Source of the DNA: Coriobacteriia bacterium
GTDB taxonomy: Bacteria > Actinomycetota > Coriobacteriia > Coriobacteriales > QAMH01
Direction: 5' to 3'
Assembly (NCBI GenBank): GCA_900758075.1
Contig: CAAEQF010000123.1
Span: 1 to 18,469, forward strand
DNA length: 18,469 bases
Shown in pieces: positions 1 to 7,570 of this stretch. The number at the start of each line of letters is the position of its first letter. Position 1 is the stretch's first letter. The notes beneath the pieces are model-generated. The model was not told the DNA's origin. It made no database searches and worked only from the letters and a program-made list of their open reading frames with translations. Position numbers and translations under genes: made by a program.

Positions 1-340
1 CCTTCGCGGCGAGCGCGGCGATGTTGACGCGCCGCACCTCGCAGGGAACGCCGAGGTTTCTGCACTGCGAGACGACGAACTCCTCGTCGTCATCGGCGTC
101 TGCCCCCCTGAGCTGGTGATTGACGTGCAGCACGTGAAGGTCGCAGCGCTGCGCGGGCACGAGCGAGCGCGACAGCATCCGCACGAGACGGTCCTTTGCC
201 TGCTGCGCCTCGTCCAGCTTGAACATGACCGTGCCCGTTCCGTGCACGTAGCGGACCGCCAGCTCGAGAAGCGCCGTCGAGTCCGACCCGCCCGACACCA
301 TGAGGAGGACGGGAATCTTGCGCATTGTCTGCTGCGCCAT
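1..340 (-). CDS. tilS: tRNA(Ile)-lysidine synthase, N-terminal part (cut by window edge)
   Basis: Partial gene; its 3' end lies outside the window. The PP-loop signature SGGSDSTALL is at residues 16-25. About 60 residues later comes the LHVLHVNHQLRG block that follows it in TilS. TilS uses ATP to attach lysine to C34 of the AUA-reading tRNA(Ile), which changes its amino-acid identity and codon reading; the protein acts in the cytoplasm. I chose the ATG at 338-340 because AGGTGG lies five bases upstream. The frame stays open further upstream with GTG codons at 344-349, but codon third positions there are clearly less GC-rich than in the gene. The gene follows the deaminase gene by 88 bases on the same strand. 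Family assignment is firm; the exact start is less so. Confidence 0.88.
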   Translation of the reverse strand, partial: MAQQTMRKIPVLLMVSGGSDSTALLELAVRYVHGTGTVMFKLDEAQQAKDRLVRMLSRSLVPAQRCDLHVLHVNHQLRGADADDDEEFVVSQCRNLGVPCEVRRVNIAALAAK

Positions 341-428
341 ACTCACCACCTGTGGATTGCCCGGAAACAGCCCCGGCACCCTGCCCGCGGCTGCTCCACG
401 CAAAACGCGCCTCGCATACGGCGCCCCG

Positions 429-1748
429 CTACTCGGATTGCTCGTCAAGAGCGCTCAAGATCTCTCCCACGCAACGTTTGACCTCGAACTTCGTCTTCTC
501 GATGTCGATGGTCAGGTACTCGCCGTCTCGGTAGAGGACCCTGCCGTCGCACATGGTCATGACCACATCCGCCGCGTTCGCGCTGTACACCAGATTGACC
601 GCCATATCGTAGACCGGCGTCATCCACGGAGTGTCGATGTCCATGACGATGAGGTCTGCCTTCTTGCCCGGCGCGAGCACGCCGCAGTCGTCGCGCCCCT
701 GGGCCTTCGCGCCGCCTGCCGTGAGCATCCTGAGCACGTCTTTGGCGGGGATGACCGTCGGGTCGAGAGCGTTGCCCTTCTGGCTGCAGGCGAGCAGGTA
801 GGCGCTTTGCAGCATGTTGTGGGTGTTGTTCGACGCCATGCCGTCGGTGCCCATCGAGAGGTTCACGCCCGCGTCGAGCATCTTTTGCACGGGCGCAAAG
901 CCGCTGGCAAGCTTCATGTTGGATGCAGGGTTCAGGCTCACGTTCACACCCTTGCGCTTGAAGATGTCGATGTCGGAGTCTTCCACCCACACGCAATGCG
1001 CGGCCGTCGTCGGGCTGTCGAACACGCCGCAGTGCTCGAACCAGGCGGCAGGCGTCATGCCGTCGTGCCGCCGCTTGCACTCCTCGTGCTCGGCTTTCGT
1101 CTCGGAAAGGTGCAGGTGGATGTTGGCGTCGTGCGCCCGCGCCTCTTCCGCCACGCGGCGCACCATGCCCTCGGGCGTCGTGTATTCGCCGTGAATGCAC
1201 ATGTCGATCTTGACGCGCCCGCCCCCGGCGTTCTGGTAATTCGCGAAGAGCTCCCGGTTGACCGCCGCGACCGGCAGGCTGTCATAGTCGGTCTCGACGA
1301 AGCACATCGTTCCGCCGTCGGTGTGATTTGCCTTCATGCCCGCCTCAAGCGTCGCGTTGGCACGGTCGATAGTCGCAAAGTACATGTCCGTGTAGCTTAC
1401 GACGCCGTAGCGCAGCATCTCCGCCTGGGAGAGCATCGTGCCCCAGTAGTGGTGCTTGCGCCCCATGTCCATCTTGCCCTCGAACGGCCAGACCGTCTCG
1501 TTGAGCCACTGTTGCAGCGGCTGGTTTTCGGCATACCCGCGCAAAAGCGTCATGGGCGTGTGCGCGTGCGTGTTGTAGAAGGCAGACATGAGGAGCTTGC
1601 CCGCGCCGTCGTAGCGCTCCCCGAACCTCTCGGGCCGCTCGGGCTCCGCATCTCCCACATAGGTTATCGTGTCGCCCTCGACCCCGACGAACATGTCCTT
1701 CTTGTAGTCGAGGCTCTCGTCAAGAATATCGATGTTGCTGAAAAGCAT
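429..1748 (-). CDS. Amidohydrolase of the MTA/SAH (5'-substituted adenosine) deaminase family
   Basis: A 439-residue TRZ/ATZ-type metal-dependent hydrolase. Family metal and catalytic positions are visible: H61 and H63 in NTHAHTPMTLLRG, H211/H213 and E216 in HLHLSET, H251, and D302 in MGTDGMASNN. The ENxPLxxWLxxxxWP segment after HxH is typical of 5-methylthioadenosine/S-adenosylhomocysteine deaminases (MtaD), which convert 5'-substituted adenosines to inosines. Related members prefer 5'-deoxyadenosine, so substrate preference cannot be read from sequence. I chose the ATG at 1748 because GAAGGGA sits seven bases upstream; an ATG six codons earlier (1766) has no ribosome-binding site. The gene lies 88 bases after ubiB, downstream of the ArsM-ArsS fusion, which as a SAM-using enzyme would produce SAH and possibly other 5'-modified adenosines. 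That link is inference. Confidence 0.88.
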   Translation of the reverse strand: MLFSNIDILDESLDYKKDMFVGVEGDTITYVGDAEPERPERFGERYDGAGKLLMSAFYNTHAHTPMTLLRGYAENQPLQQWLNETVWPFEGKMDMGRKHHYWGTMLSQAEMLRYGVVSYTDMYFATIDRANATLEAGMKANHTDGGTMCFVETDYDSLPVAAVNRELFANYQNAGGGRVKIDMCIHGEYTTPEGMVRRVAEEARAHDANIHLHLSETKAEHEECKRRHDGMTPAAWFEHCGVFDSPTTAAHCVWVEDSDIDIFKRKGVNVSLNPASNMKLASGFAPVQKMLDAGVNLSMGTDGMASNNTHNMLQSAYLLACSQKGNALDPTVIPAKDVLRMLTAGGAKAQGRDDCGVLAPGKKADLIVMDIDTPWMTPVYDMAVNLVYSANAADVVMTMCDGRVLYRDGEYLTIDIEKTKFEVKRCVGEILSALDEQSE

Positions 1749-1781
1749 ATGAGCGTCCCTTCGCATTAGTAGACGTCATCC

Positions 1782-1787
1782 AATAAT
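1782..1787 (-). promoter_or_regulatory. Candidate -10 box (TATTAT) ahead of the deaminase gene
   Basis: On the minus strand TATTAT lies 33 bases upstream of the deaminase start, preceded by TTACGG at an 18-base spacing. The -35 match is poor, so the site rests mainly on the -10 box. It would give the deaminase a promoter separate from the upstream ubiB gene. Confidence 0.3.
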
Positions 1788-1836
1788 ACACGTTCCCCGA
1801 TTTGCGCCGTAAGACACGATGCGAAAAGCGATGGGG

Positions 1837-3489
1837 CTACTTGCGCCGTTTGTGGTCACGCCGCATCCACAGCAGGTCCCAGATGGCGAGCACCATGCCC
1901 GCGAGGATGCAGAAGAAACCGAACGCCGGGACGCCGGCAATCTCCGGTTCGAGCCCCGTCGTGCACAGAACGCACGATCCCAAAAACAGCATGCCCGCCA
2001 GCAGGGCCAACGTGAAGTGGTCAATCGAGCTGCCCAGGTCCTCGCGCGTGACCTTGTCGGCGCTAAAGCTCATGGCGGCCTTGACCTGACCTTTCTGGAG
2101 CATGTCGAGCGTGTCTGCCATCTTCGTGGGGAGCCCGACCGTCGCCTCGACGCCGTCCACGCCCGAGTTGAGCAGGTCGCGCAGGTACTTCTCGATCATG
2201 CCGTCGTCGAAATGCGCGTTCATGTACTCCTGAATGGCCGACATGATGCTGACGTCGCCGGATACCATGTGGAGCGACCCCTCGAGCGTCACGAGCCCGC
2301 GTGCAACGTTCAGAATCGACGGGTTGAACTCGAAGCCCCCCATGGCCATGTTGCCGATGAGGTCCTGCAAAAGCGCGCCGGTATCGAGGCTCTGCAAGTC
2401 TACCGAGGCGTATTGCTGGATGAGCAGGTCGCAGGTGGAGAGCAAGACGGTGTGGTCGATGGGGCCCATCGGGCGGACCAGCACCTGGATTGCCTTCATG
2501 AGGCCGTGGGAATCCCTGCGCGCGATGGCGGTCATGACGTTTTTCGTCGCCTCGCGCTCGACGCCCGTAAGCATGCCCATGATGCCGAAGTCGATCCACT
2601 CGATGCCGTCGAAGTTCCCGTTTCCGTCGCTCGTGAGGATCATGTTGCCAAGGTGGGGGTCGGCATGGAAGAAGCCGTCGTCGAGCACCTGCTCCATCCA
2701 GTTCTTCGCGATGAGATGGGCGAGGTCTTTGCGCTTGTCCTCCGGTATCCGCTCGAGCACGCCGTCTTGCTCGAGACGCGGCCCGCGCGCGAAGTCCATC
2801 GTCAGCATGAGCGATGTGCTGTACTTCTCGAAGGCGCGCGGGGACTTGATGCCCTCGCGCGACACGTTGTTGCCGTGGAAGCGGGCGAGGTAGCGCATCT
2901 CGATGGTGAGGTCCATCTCGTCTTTGGACGTGCGCTCCAACTCGTCGAGGAGCTGCTCGAACGAAATCTGCGCCGAGCTCGTGTTGATGAACTCGTAGGT
3001 GGCGAGCAGGCGGCGCATGAGTACGATGTCTTTTGCGACGACCTCGGCGACACCTGGCCGCATGACCTTGACCGCGACCTCATCGCCCGTCTCCTTGAGG
3101 ATGGCACGGTGCACCTGCGCGACGGACGCCGAGCCCAGCGGATGCTCGTCGAGCACGGAGAACACGTCTGTGTACGGGCAGCCGAGCTCCTCGTTGATCG
3201 TCTTGACGACGGTGTCGAAATCGACCGGCTCGACATCTGCGCGCAGCTTGCCGAACTCGTCGCAGTACTCTTTGGGCAATACGTCGGGGTGCGTGGAGGC
3301 GATCTGCCCGAGCTTGACGAACGTCGGGCCGAGCTCCTGCAAGATGGCGACTGCCTTCTTGGGCGTCAGCCCCTGCGTCGTCACCTTGTACTTGCGGATG
3401 ATCCTGAAAATCTCGCGCATGCGCTTCGAGCTCGTCTTGTCCTCGACGGACAGGCGGGCCAGCTTGACGGCTTCTTGGAACGTCGGCAT
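1837..3489 (-). CDS. UbiB/ABC1/AarF-family atypical kinase or ATPase
   Basis: A 550-residue protein with the full UbiB core. In order: the KxGQ motif (K59-Q62 in FVKLGQIAS), the family-specific Ala-rich loop (GSASVAQVHRA, 119-129), the ATP-site lysine (K141 in VAVKVMRPG), the catalytic HADPHLGN loop (275-282) and the metal-binding DFG (300-302). Two hydrophobic helices at about 491-509 and 519-541 anchor the C terminus in the membrane, as in UbiB. In respiring bacteria the family supports ubiquinone synthesis and lipid handling. In anaerobic actinobacteria the role is unknown, so no gene symbol is given. The start has only a distant GGGAG ten bases upstream. It lies 90 bases after the ArsM-ArsS gene; a functional link is not shown. 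Confidence 0.9.
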   Translation of the reverse strand: MPTFQEAVKLARLSVEDKTSSKRMREIFRIIRKYKVTTQGLTPKKAVAILQELGPTFVKLGQIASTHPDVLPKEYCDEFGKLRADVEPVDFDTVVKTINEELGCPYTDVFSVLDEHPLGSASVAQVHRAILKETGDEVAVKVMRPGVAEVVAKDIVLMRRLLATYEFINTSSAQISFEQLLDELERTSKDEMDLTIEMRYLARFHGNNVSREGIKSPRAFEKYSTSLMLTMDFARGPRLEQDGVLERIPEDKRKDLAHLIAKNWMEQVLDDGFFHADPHLGNMILTSDGNGNFDGIEWIDFGIMGMLTGVEREATKNVMTAIARRDSHGLMKAIQVLVRPMGPIDHTVLLSTCDLLIQQYASVDLQSLDTGALLQDLIGNMAMGGFEFNPSILNVARGLVTLEGSLHMVSGDVSIMSAIQEYMNAHFDDGMIEKYLRDLLNSGVDGVEATVGLPTKMADTLDMLQKGQVKAAMSFSADKVTREDLGSSIDHFTLALLAGMLFLGSCVLCTTGLEPEIAGVPAFGFFCILAGMVLAIWDLLWMRRDHKRRK

Positions 3490-3540
3490 GCGTGCATCAC
3501 TCCCGAATCATAGGCAAACTCGGTCAACAGTTCTGCAAGC

Positions 3541-3546
3541 ATTGTA
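3541..3546 (-). promoter_or_regulatory. Candidate -10 box (TACAAT) ahead of ubiB
   Basis: TACAAT on minus in the 90-base gap between the ArsM-ArsS gene and ubiB, with no convincing -35. The same hexamer appears ahead of the ArsM-ArsS and DUF2064 genes. If real, ubiB is not solely dependent on read-through. Confidence 0.28.
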
Positions 3547-3579
3547 GCAAGCAAAGCTCGGGCACCCGCACGCATGCGC

Positions 3580-5622
3580 CTAGCGAGCGTATTTTTCCAT
3601 CAGGCTGCCGCCGCAGGACGAGCCGCACCCCGCGGCGCACGAGTAGCAGATCGGGTTGGCCGCAATGCGCCGCCGCGCAAGCGGGACGTCGACGATGTCG
3701 CGGACGTTTTTCGGCCCGTCGATGGGCAAGCCGAGCACGTGGTTGGCCTCGCAGTCGTACAGTCCCCCGTCGTAGTCGACGTTGATCTGCGTGCGGCACA
3801 TGATCCGCGCGACGACGGCGGCGTTGTAGTTGTCGGCCAGCAGCTTGAGGTAGTAGTCGAACTTGCCCTGCGACTTCAGCTTGTTGGCAAAGCGCCCCAG
3901 GTTGTAGTTGTTGAACGCGTACAGCCCGTTGAAGTCGACCTGCTCGGTAGTCGCGAGCTCGTAGCGGTAGAACTCCTCGAGGTCGCCCTGGTCCGGCGGC
4001 AGGAAAGGCCCGTCGACGTTGTAGACGAGATCGATCTGCATCTCGGGATCGCGCCCATAGCCACGCTCGTTGAGGTCGCGCAGCACGGCGATGATGCGCC
4101 CGAACGAGCCGTTGCCGCGCTGCTCGTCGGCCCCGGCAGCGTTGAAGTACGGCAACGAGGCGACGATTCTCACCTTGTTGTCCACGTAGACGTCTTTGAA
4201 GTGCTCGTATTCCGGCATGTCGAGGATGCACAGGTTGCTGCGCACGATGACCTCGTCGGCAATCTTCGTGCTCCGCTGGATGAACCACTCGAGGTCGGGG
4301 TTCATCTCGGGCGAGCCGCCCGTGATGTCCATGACCGCATAGCCGCCGGTCTTGAACGCGGCGAGGCACGCCTCCATGGTCTCACGCGACATCGTCTCGT
4401 CGCGGGCAGGGCCGCAGTTCAAGAAGCAGTGGTTGCACGCCAGGTTGCAGCGGTACCCGAGGTTCACCTGCATGGTGCGCAGCTGCGCGGTGTAGAGCAG
4501 CTGATCGTCATGGATGAAGTCGCCAAACGGCTCGATGCCGAGCTTCGCGCAGGAGCGCTCGAGCGACTCGAGGTCGACTCCCTCCTTGCCCCGCGCGATG
4601 CGCAGTGCCTCGTTTGCCCGCTCGAAGTCGAACGGGCCTATGTTGTCTTTGCGCGGCGTCACGAGGAAATGCTTCGCGTAGCGGCTCGACTGCAGGTACG
4701 TCGCCATATTTCCGCTGACGGCCACAGGGCGCCCCTTGATGAGGCGCACCTCCTTCGACAGGTCGAAGTAGCGCCTGTTCTCGGGGATGGTGCCCAGGTA
4801 CGTCGCCGTCTGCTGATAGTCCTCCTCGCGGTCCTCGAAGTCCGCGCACTTGACCGCGCGTACCGTATGCGAGGAAAAGCCGATGCAGCCGAGCTTGGTC
4901 GCAATCTGGAAATCGCCGATGTGCACCTCTTCTTCCTCGACGTCGAAGAAGGCGTTGATGCCGTTGGCCGCGAGCATGCGGCGGAAGTCCTCGATGTACA
5001 TCGCGCCCGAGAGGCACTCCCCTCTCAAGATCGGGTCATCGTAGAAGCCCTCCGGCACGCGCCGGTCGCTGAAGATGTCGGAAAAGTACAGCTCGCCGCC
5101 GGGCTTGAGCACGCGGAAGATTTCCCTGAACAGCTGCTCTTTGAACGGGGACAGGTTGACGACGCAGTTGGACATGACCACGTCGACGCTCTCGTCGGGA
5201 ACCGCGCGCATGTCCTCGATGTAGCTCTCGATGAACTCGACGTTGCTCTTCTCGAGCCCGAGCGCGGCAATCTGCGCCGCCTCGTGGCTCCGGGCGAACT
5301 CGAGCTGGCTTGGGGTCATGTCGACGCCGATGACGTGCCCGTTCGGGCCGACGAGCTTTGCCGCGACATACACATCGCGGCCCGTCCCGCATCCGAGGTC
5401 AAGCACCGTGCACCCCTCGAGCGCCGGCGGCAACGGGGAGCCGCAGCCGTAGAAGTGCGCGATGATGTCGGGGTCGATGTCCTTCAGGACGTCGAGCACG
5501 TACTTTGGAGGAGTCGAGGCGCAATCGCACGCGTTGGTGCGCAGCGACTCGCCGTCCTCGAGCGAATCGTAGTAGTCGCTCACCATGCGGCGAATCTCTT
5601 CATCGGTCTTGATCGTGCCCAT
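3580..5622 (-). CDS. ArsM-ArsS fusion: arsenite methyltransferase joined to radical-SAM arsenosugar enzyme
   Basis: A single 680-residue protein. Residues 1 to about 330 are a complete ArsM: SAM-binding LDLGCGTGRD (74-83) and the family cysteines in TNAC (C32), YGCG (C60), SNCVVNLS (C153) and GECLSGA (C203). The usual ArsM C-terminal portion follows, including TATYLGTI. After a linker, residues about 383-680 match ArsS: a radical-SAM CxxxCxxC (C392, C396, C399), the DITGGSPEMNP signature (432-442), SLPYFN, QRGNGSF and LVYNVDGPFLP. The DUF3641-type Cys-rich end has C609, C624, C659, C662, C666 and C670. ArsM methylates As(III). ArsS is known to attach a 5'-deoxyadenosyl group to dimethylarsenic on the way to arsenosugars. 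The ATG follows AAGGGGGA. An in-line fusion with no frameshift joins steps usually encoded separately. Both modules keep the expected cysteines, so both are probably active. Confidence 0.93.
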   Translation of the reverse strand: MGTIKTDEEIRRMVSDYYDSLEDGESLRTNACDCASTPPKYVLDVLKDIDPDIIAHFYGCGSPLPPALEGCTVLDLGCGTGRDVYVAAKLVGPNGHVIGVDMTPSQLEFARSHEAAQIAALGLEKSNVEFIESYIEDMRAVPDESVDVVMSNCVVNLSPFKEQLFREIFRVLKPGGELYFSDIFSDRRVPEGFYDDPILRGECLSGAMYIEDFRRMLAANGINAFFDVEEEEVHIGDFQIATKLGCIGFSSHTVRAVKCADFEDREEDYQQTATYLGTIPENRRYFDLSKEVRLIKGRPVAVSGNMATYLQSSRYAKHFLVTPRKDNIGPFDFERANEALRIARGKEGVDLESLERSCAKLGIEPFGDFIHDDQLLYTAQLRTMQVNLGYRCNLACNHCFLNCGPARDETMSRETMEACLAAFKTGGYAVMDITGGSPEMNPDLEWFIQRSTKIADEVIVRSNLCILDMPEYEHFKDVYVDNKVRIVASLPYFNAAGADEQRGNGSFGRIIAVLRDLNERGYGRDPEMQIDLVYNVDGPFLPPDQGDLEEFYRYELATTEQVDFNGLYAFNNYNLGRFANKLKSQGKFDYYLKLLADNYNAAVVARIMCRTQINVDYDGGLYDCEANHVLGLPIDGPKNVRDIVDVPLARRRIAANPICYSCAAGCGSSCGGSLMEKYAR

Positions 5623-5655
5623 TGGTCCCCCTTCATGCGAAAAAAGTCATCCGCC

Positions 5656-5661
5656 ATTGTA
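5656..5661 (-). promoter_or_regulatory. Candidate -10 box (TACAAT) for the ArsM-ArsS gene
   Basis: TACAAT on minus, 33 bases upstream of the ArsM-ArsS start, within the gap after the symporter terminator. The -35 region is weak (CTGCAT at 17 bases). No ArsR-type inverted repeat is visible nearby, so arsenic-dependent control is not evident here. Confidence 0.35.
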
Positions 5662-5705
5662 CGCGCCTCTTAGAGCAATGCAGGTAACAGTATCGCGCAA
5701 ATACA

Positions 5706-5731
5706 GGAAGCCCGCTATAGAGCGGGCTTCC
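5706..5731 (-). terminator. Strong hairpin after the symporter gene
   Basis: A perfect 11-bp stem (GGAAGCCCGCT with its complement) and a four-base loop, 29 bases past the symporter stop. On minus it is followed only by TGTATTTG, a weak U-tract, so it may work as a less efficient terminator or an mRNA-stabilising 3' end. It separates the riboswitch-controlled unit from the ArsM-ArsS unit. Confidence 0.65.
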
Positions 5732-5759
5732 CATAGGTTCCGGCAAGGGGAGAGTGTCG

Positions 5760-7199
5760 CTAGGCTTGCGCCTCTTCCTCGGCTTCTTCCGCGGCGATGC
5801 GCGCCTTTGCCTCTTTGCCGCCACGGTGCGCCTTGGCGCAGGATGCGACGGCACCAGACAGGGCAAACAGGGCGATGGCGTTGGGGATGACCATGAGCTG
5901 GTTGAACATGTCTGCCAGCTCCCAGACGAGGTCGTTGGATAGCAGCGAGCCCATGAAGATGAAGACGAGCGCGATGACGAAGAACGGCATGACGCCCTTC
6001 TTGCCAAACAGGTACTCGACGTTGATACGCGCGAACAGGTTCCAGCCGATAATCGTCGAGAACGCGAAGAAGAGCAGGCAAATCGCCACGAACGCGCTGC
6101 CGAAGCCCCCTCCGAAGAACGCGTCGAACGCTGCCTGGGCCATGTTTGTCTTGTCGAGACCGGCGGCAACCCCCGTGGCGTCGGCCGTCATCGGGCCGTT
6201 TCCGCAGTAGAGCACGCTGATGACGACGAGCGCGGTCATGGAGACGACGACGATCGTGTCGATGAAGACGCCGATCATGGCGACGACGCCCTGGTTGTGC
6301 GGATCTTTTACCTTCGCCATCGCATGGGCGTGCGGAGTGGAGCCCATACCGGCCTCGTTGGAGAACAGGCCGCGCTTGGCGCCCTGGCTCAACGCCGCGA
6401 TGATGCCGAACGTCACACCGCCGACCGATGCCTGCGGGTTGAAGGCGCAGGTGAAGATGAGCTCGAACGCAGGGATGATGTTCTGCCAGTTCATGCCGAG
6501 CACCACCAGGCTGCCGACGATGTAGAGCAGTGCCATGATCGGGACGAGCTTCTCGGTGACCGCGGCGATGCGCGTGACGCCGCCGATGAAGATGAAGCCG
6601 CCGATGAGCACGACGACAAGGCCCATAATCCAGGTGGGGATGCCAAAGGCCGTGTTCATAGTCGCCGCGATGGAGTTCGACTGGACCATCGAGCCCATGA
6701 AGCCGAGTGCCAAGATGATGGCCACGGAGAAGAAGCCTGCGAGGAACTTGCCGCCGGCGCCCTTGAAGGCAGTGCGGATGTAGTAGACCGGGCCGCCGTG
6801 GACACGGCCGTCGTCATCGACGTGCCGGGTCTTCTGCGCCATGACCGCCTCGGCGTAGTTGGTGGCCATGCCGAGGATGGCGATGAGCCACATCCAGAAG
6901 ATGGCGCCCGGGCCGCCGATCAAGATCGCACCGCACGCACCGACGATGTTGCCCGTGCCGACCTGCGCGGCGACTGCCGTCGCAAGCGCCTGGAACGAGC
7001 TGATGCCGCCGTGATGCTTGCCGCCATGCAGCGAAAAGCCGCCGAAGACGCGGCGCATGCCCTCGCCAAAGCAGCGGAACTGCACGCCACGCGTGCGGAT
7101 GGTGAAGAACACGCCCATCGAGATGAGCAAGATGATTAGCACGTAGTTCGACAGATACGAGTTGATGGTCTGTACGATGGTGAGAAGCACTGCTTCCAT
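5760..7199 (-). CDS. AGCS-family sodium:alanine/glycine symporter
   Basis: A 479-residue polytopic membrane protein. It carries the AGCS signature GGPGAIFWMWLIAILGM at 95-111, the conserved VAAQVGTGNIVG block (77-88) before it and the SNEAGMGSTPHAHA segment in the middle. The C-terminal tail is short, hydrophilic and rich in Glu and Ala. Family members couple Na+ (or H+) to uptake of alanine or glycine across the cytoplasmic membrane. The glycine riboswitch directly upstream strongly suggests glycine is a physiological substrate or signal. A GAGGGGG ribosome-binding site lies 11 bases before the ATG and forms part of a terminator stem. Length and motifs are normal for the family. The gene is probably monocistronic, with its own promoter and a 3' hairpin. 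Confidence 0.95.
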   Translation of the reverse strand: MEAVLLTIVQTINSYLSNYVLIILLISMGVFFTIRTRGVQFRCFGEGMRRVFGGFSLHGGKHHGGISSFQALATAVAAQVGTGNIVGACGAILIGGPGAIFWMWLIAILGMATNYAEAVMAQKTRHVDDDGRVHGGPVYYIRTAFKGAGGKFLAGFFSVAIILALGFMGSMVQSNSIAATMNTAFGIPTWIMGLVVVLIGGFIFIGGVTRIAAVTEKLVPIMALLYIVGSLVVLGMNWQNIIPAFELIFTCAFNPQASVGGVTFGIIAALSQGAKRGLFSNEAGMGSTPHAHAMAKVKDPHNQGVVAMIGVFIDTIVVVSMTALVVISVLYCGNGPMTADATGVAAGLDKTNMAQAAFDAFFGGGFGSAFVAICLLFFAFSTIIGWNLFARINVEYLFGKKGVMPFFVIALVFIFMGSLLSNDLVWELADMFNQLMVIPNAIALFALSGAVASCAKAHRGGKEAKARIAAEEAEEEAQA

Positions 7200-7200
7200 G

Positions 7201-7245
7201 AAAAAAATAACCCCCTCTAGTCCAATGAAACAATCCAGAGAAGGT
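7201..7245 (-). terminator. Riboswitch expression platform: intrinsic terminator that also hides the ribosome-binding site
   Basis: On minus, ACCTTCTCT (7245-7237) pairs with AGAGGGGGT (7218-7210) in a nine-pair stem containing two G-U pairs, with an 18-base loop. Then come TTA and seven Ts ending one base before the symporter ATG. The 3' arm includes the GAGGGGG ribosome-binding site, so the stem could block both elongation and initiation. The 5' arm overlaps CTCTG (7240-7236), which can instead pair with the riboswitch 3' P1 strand CAGAG (7280-7276). Confidence 0.6.
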
Positions 7246-7273
7246 CACAAATGATGCACGCTATGTACGCGTC

Positions 7274-7365
7274 GGCTCTGTCCGTTTGCCTGAGAGATTC
7301 AGCCTGGCTATATGCCCGACCTTGCACCTTCGGCACTCATTTAAGAGATTCTCCAGAGGCTTCTC
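7274..7365 (-). promoter_or_regulatory. Glycine riboswitch aptamer (single)
   Basis: Read on minus, the conserved glycine-aptamer elements appear in order: CTCTGGAGA (P1 5' strand), TGCCGAAGGTGCAA (the family's GCCGAAGGNGCAA core), then AATCTCTCAGGCAAACGGACAGAG, given here as AATCTCTCAGGCAAA plus GGACAGAG (3' P1 strand). P1 is CTCTG (7358-7354) with CAGAG (7280-7276). Only one complete aptamer is visible, between the promoter and the symporter. The layout suggests an OFF switch: glycine stabilises P1, frees the terminator 5' arm and stops transcription. Without glycine, CAGAG can invade the terminator. The sign of the response is inference. Confidence 0.92.
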
Positions 7366-7418
7366 CCCGCCCGGTCTCTTTTGGATTCCGAACGGATCGC
7401 TGAAGCAACACAGCGGGA

Positions 7419-7447
7419 ATTATGCACTTCATGTATCGCCCGCGCAA
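7419..7447 (-). promoter_or_regulatory. Promoter of the riboswitch-symporter transcript
   Basis: On minus, TTGCGC (7447-7442) and CATAAT (7424-7419) are separated by exactly 17 bases. The predicted start is near 7412, giving a leader of about 210 bases that contains the aptamer. It lies just beyond the terminator of the upstream GTPase gene. Confidence 0.65.
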
Positions 7448-7499
7448 TAGCTTTTCAGAAATAGTGCCACGTACGGCAAACGGGCACGTCCCCCGTCGC

Positions 7500-7541
7500 A
7501 AAAAAAATGAGACGAGGGCCGTGGGTATCGTGCCGTCTCAT
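7500..7541 (-). terminator. Intrinsic terminator of the G3E GTPase gene
   Basis: On minus, ATGAGACG (7541-7534) pairs perfectly with CGTCTCAT (7514-7507) around a 19-base loop. The run of eight Ts that follows overlaps the last stem base. It is 30 bases past the GTPase stop and insulates the symporter promoter. Confidence 0.85.
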
Positions 7542-7570
7542 GACGTGTCATGCGGACGCGGCGATTGTGC

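Noticed and set aside
341..428. Upstream extension of tilS into the intergenic region
   Set aside because: The frame is open, but its codon third positions are much less GC-rich, and AGGTGG is well placed for the ATG at 340.
300..1769. Long plus-strand open frame opposite the deaminase gene
   Set aside because: It is the antisense shadow of a GC-rich gene with clear catalytic motifs; its translation is rich in Arg, His and Val and shows no family pattern.
3574..5673. 699-codon plus-strand open frame opposite the ArsM-ArsS gene
   Set aside because: Antisense shadow produced by high third-position GC; the minus frame has unmistakable motifs across its whole length.
7366..7412. Second glycine aptamer upstream for a tandem riboswitch
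   Set aside because: The stretch lacks the CCGAAGG core and the CTCAGGCAAA element; only one complete aptamer is present.
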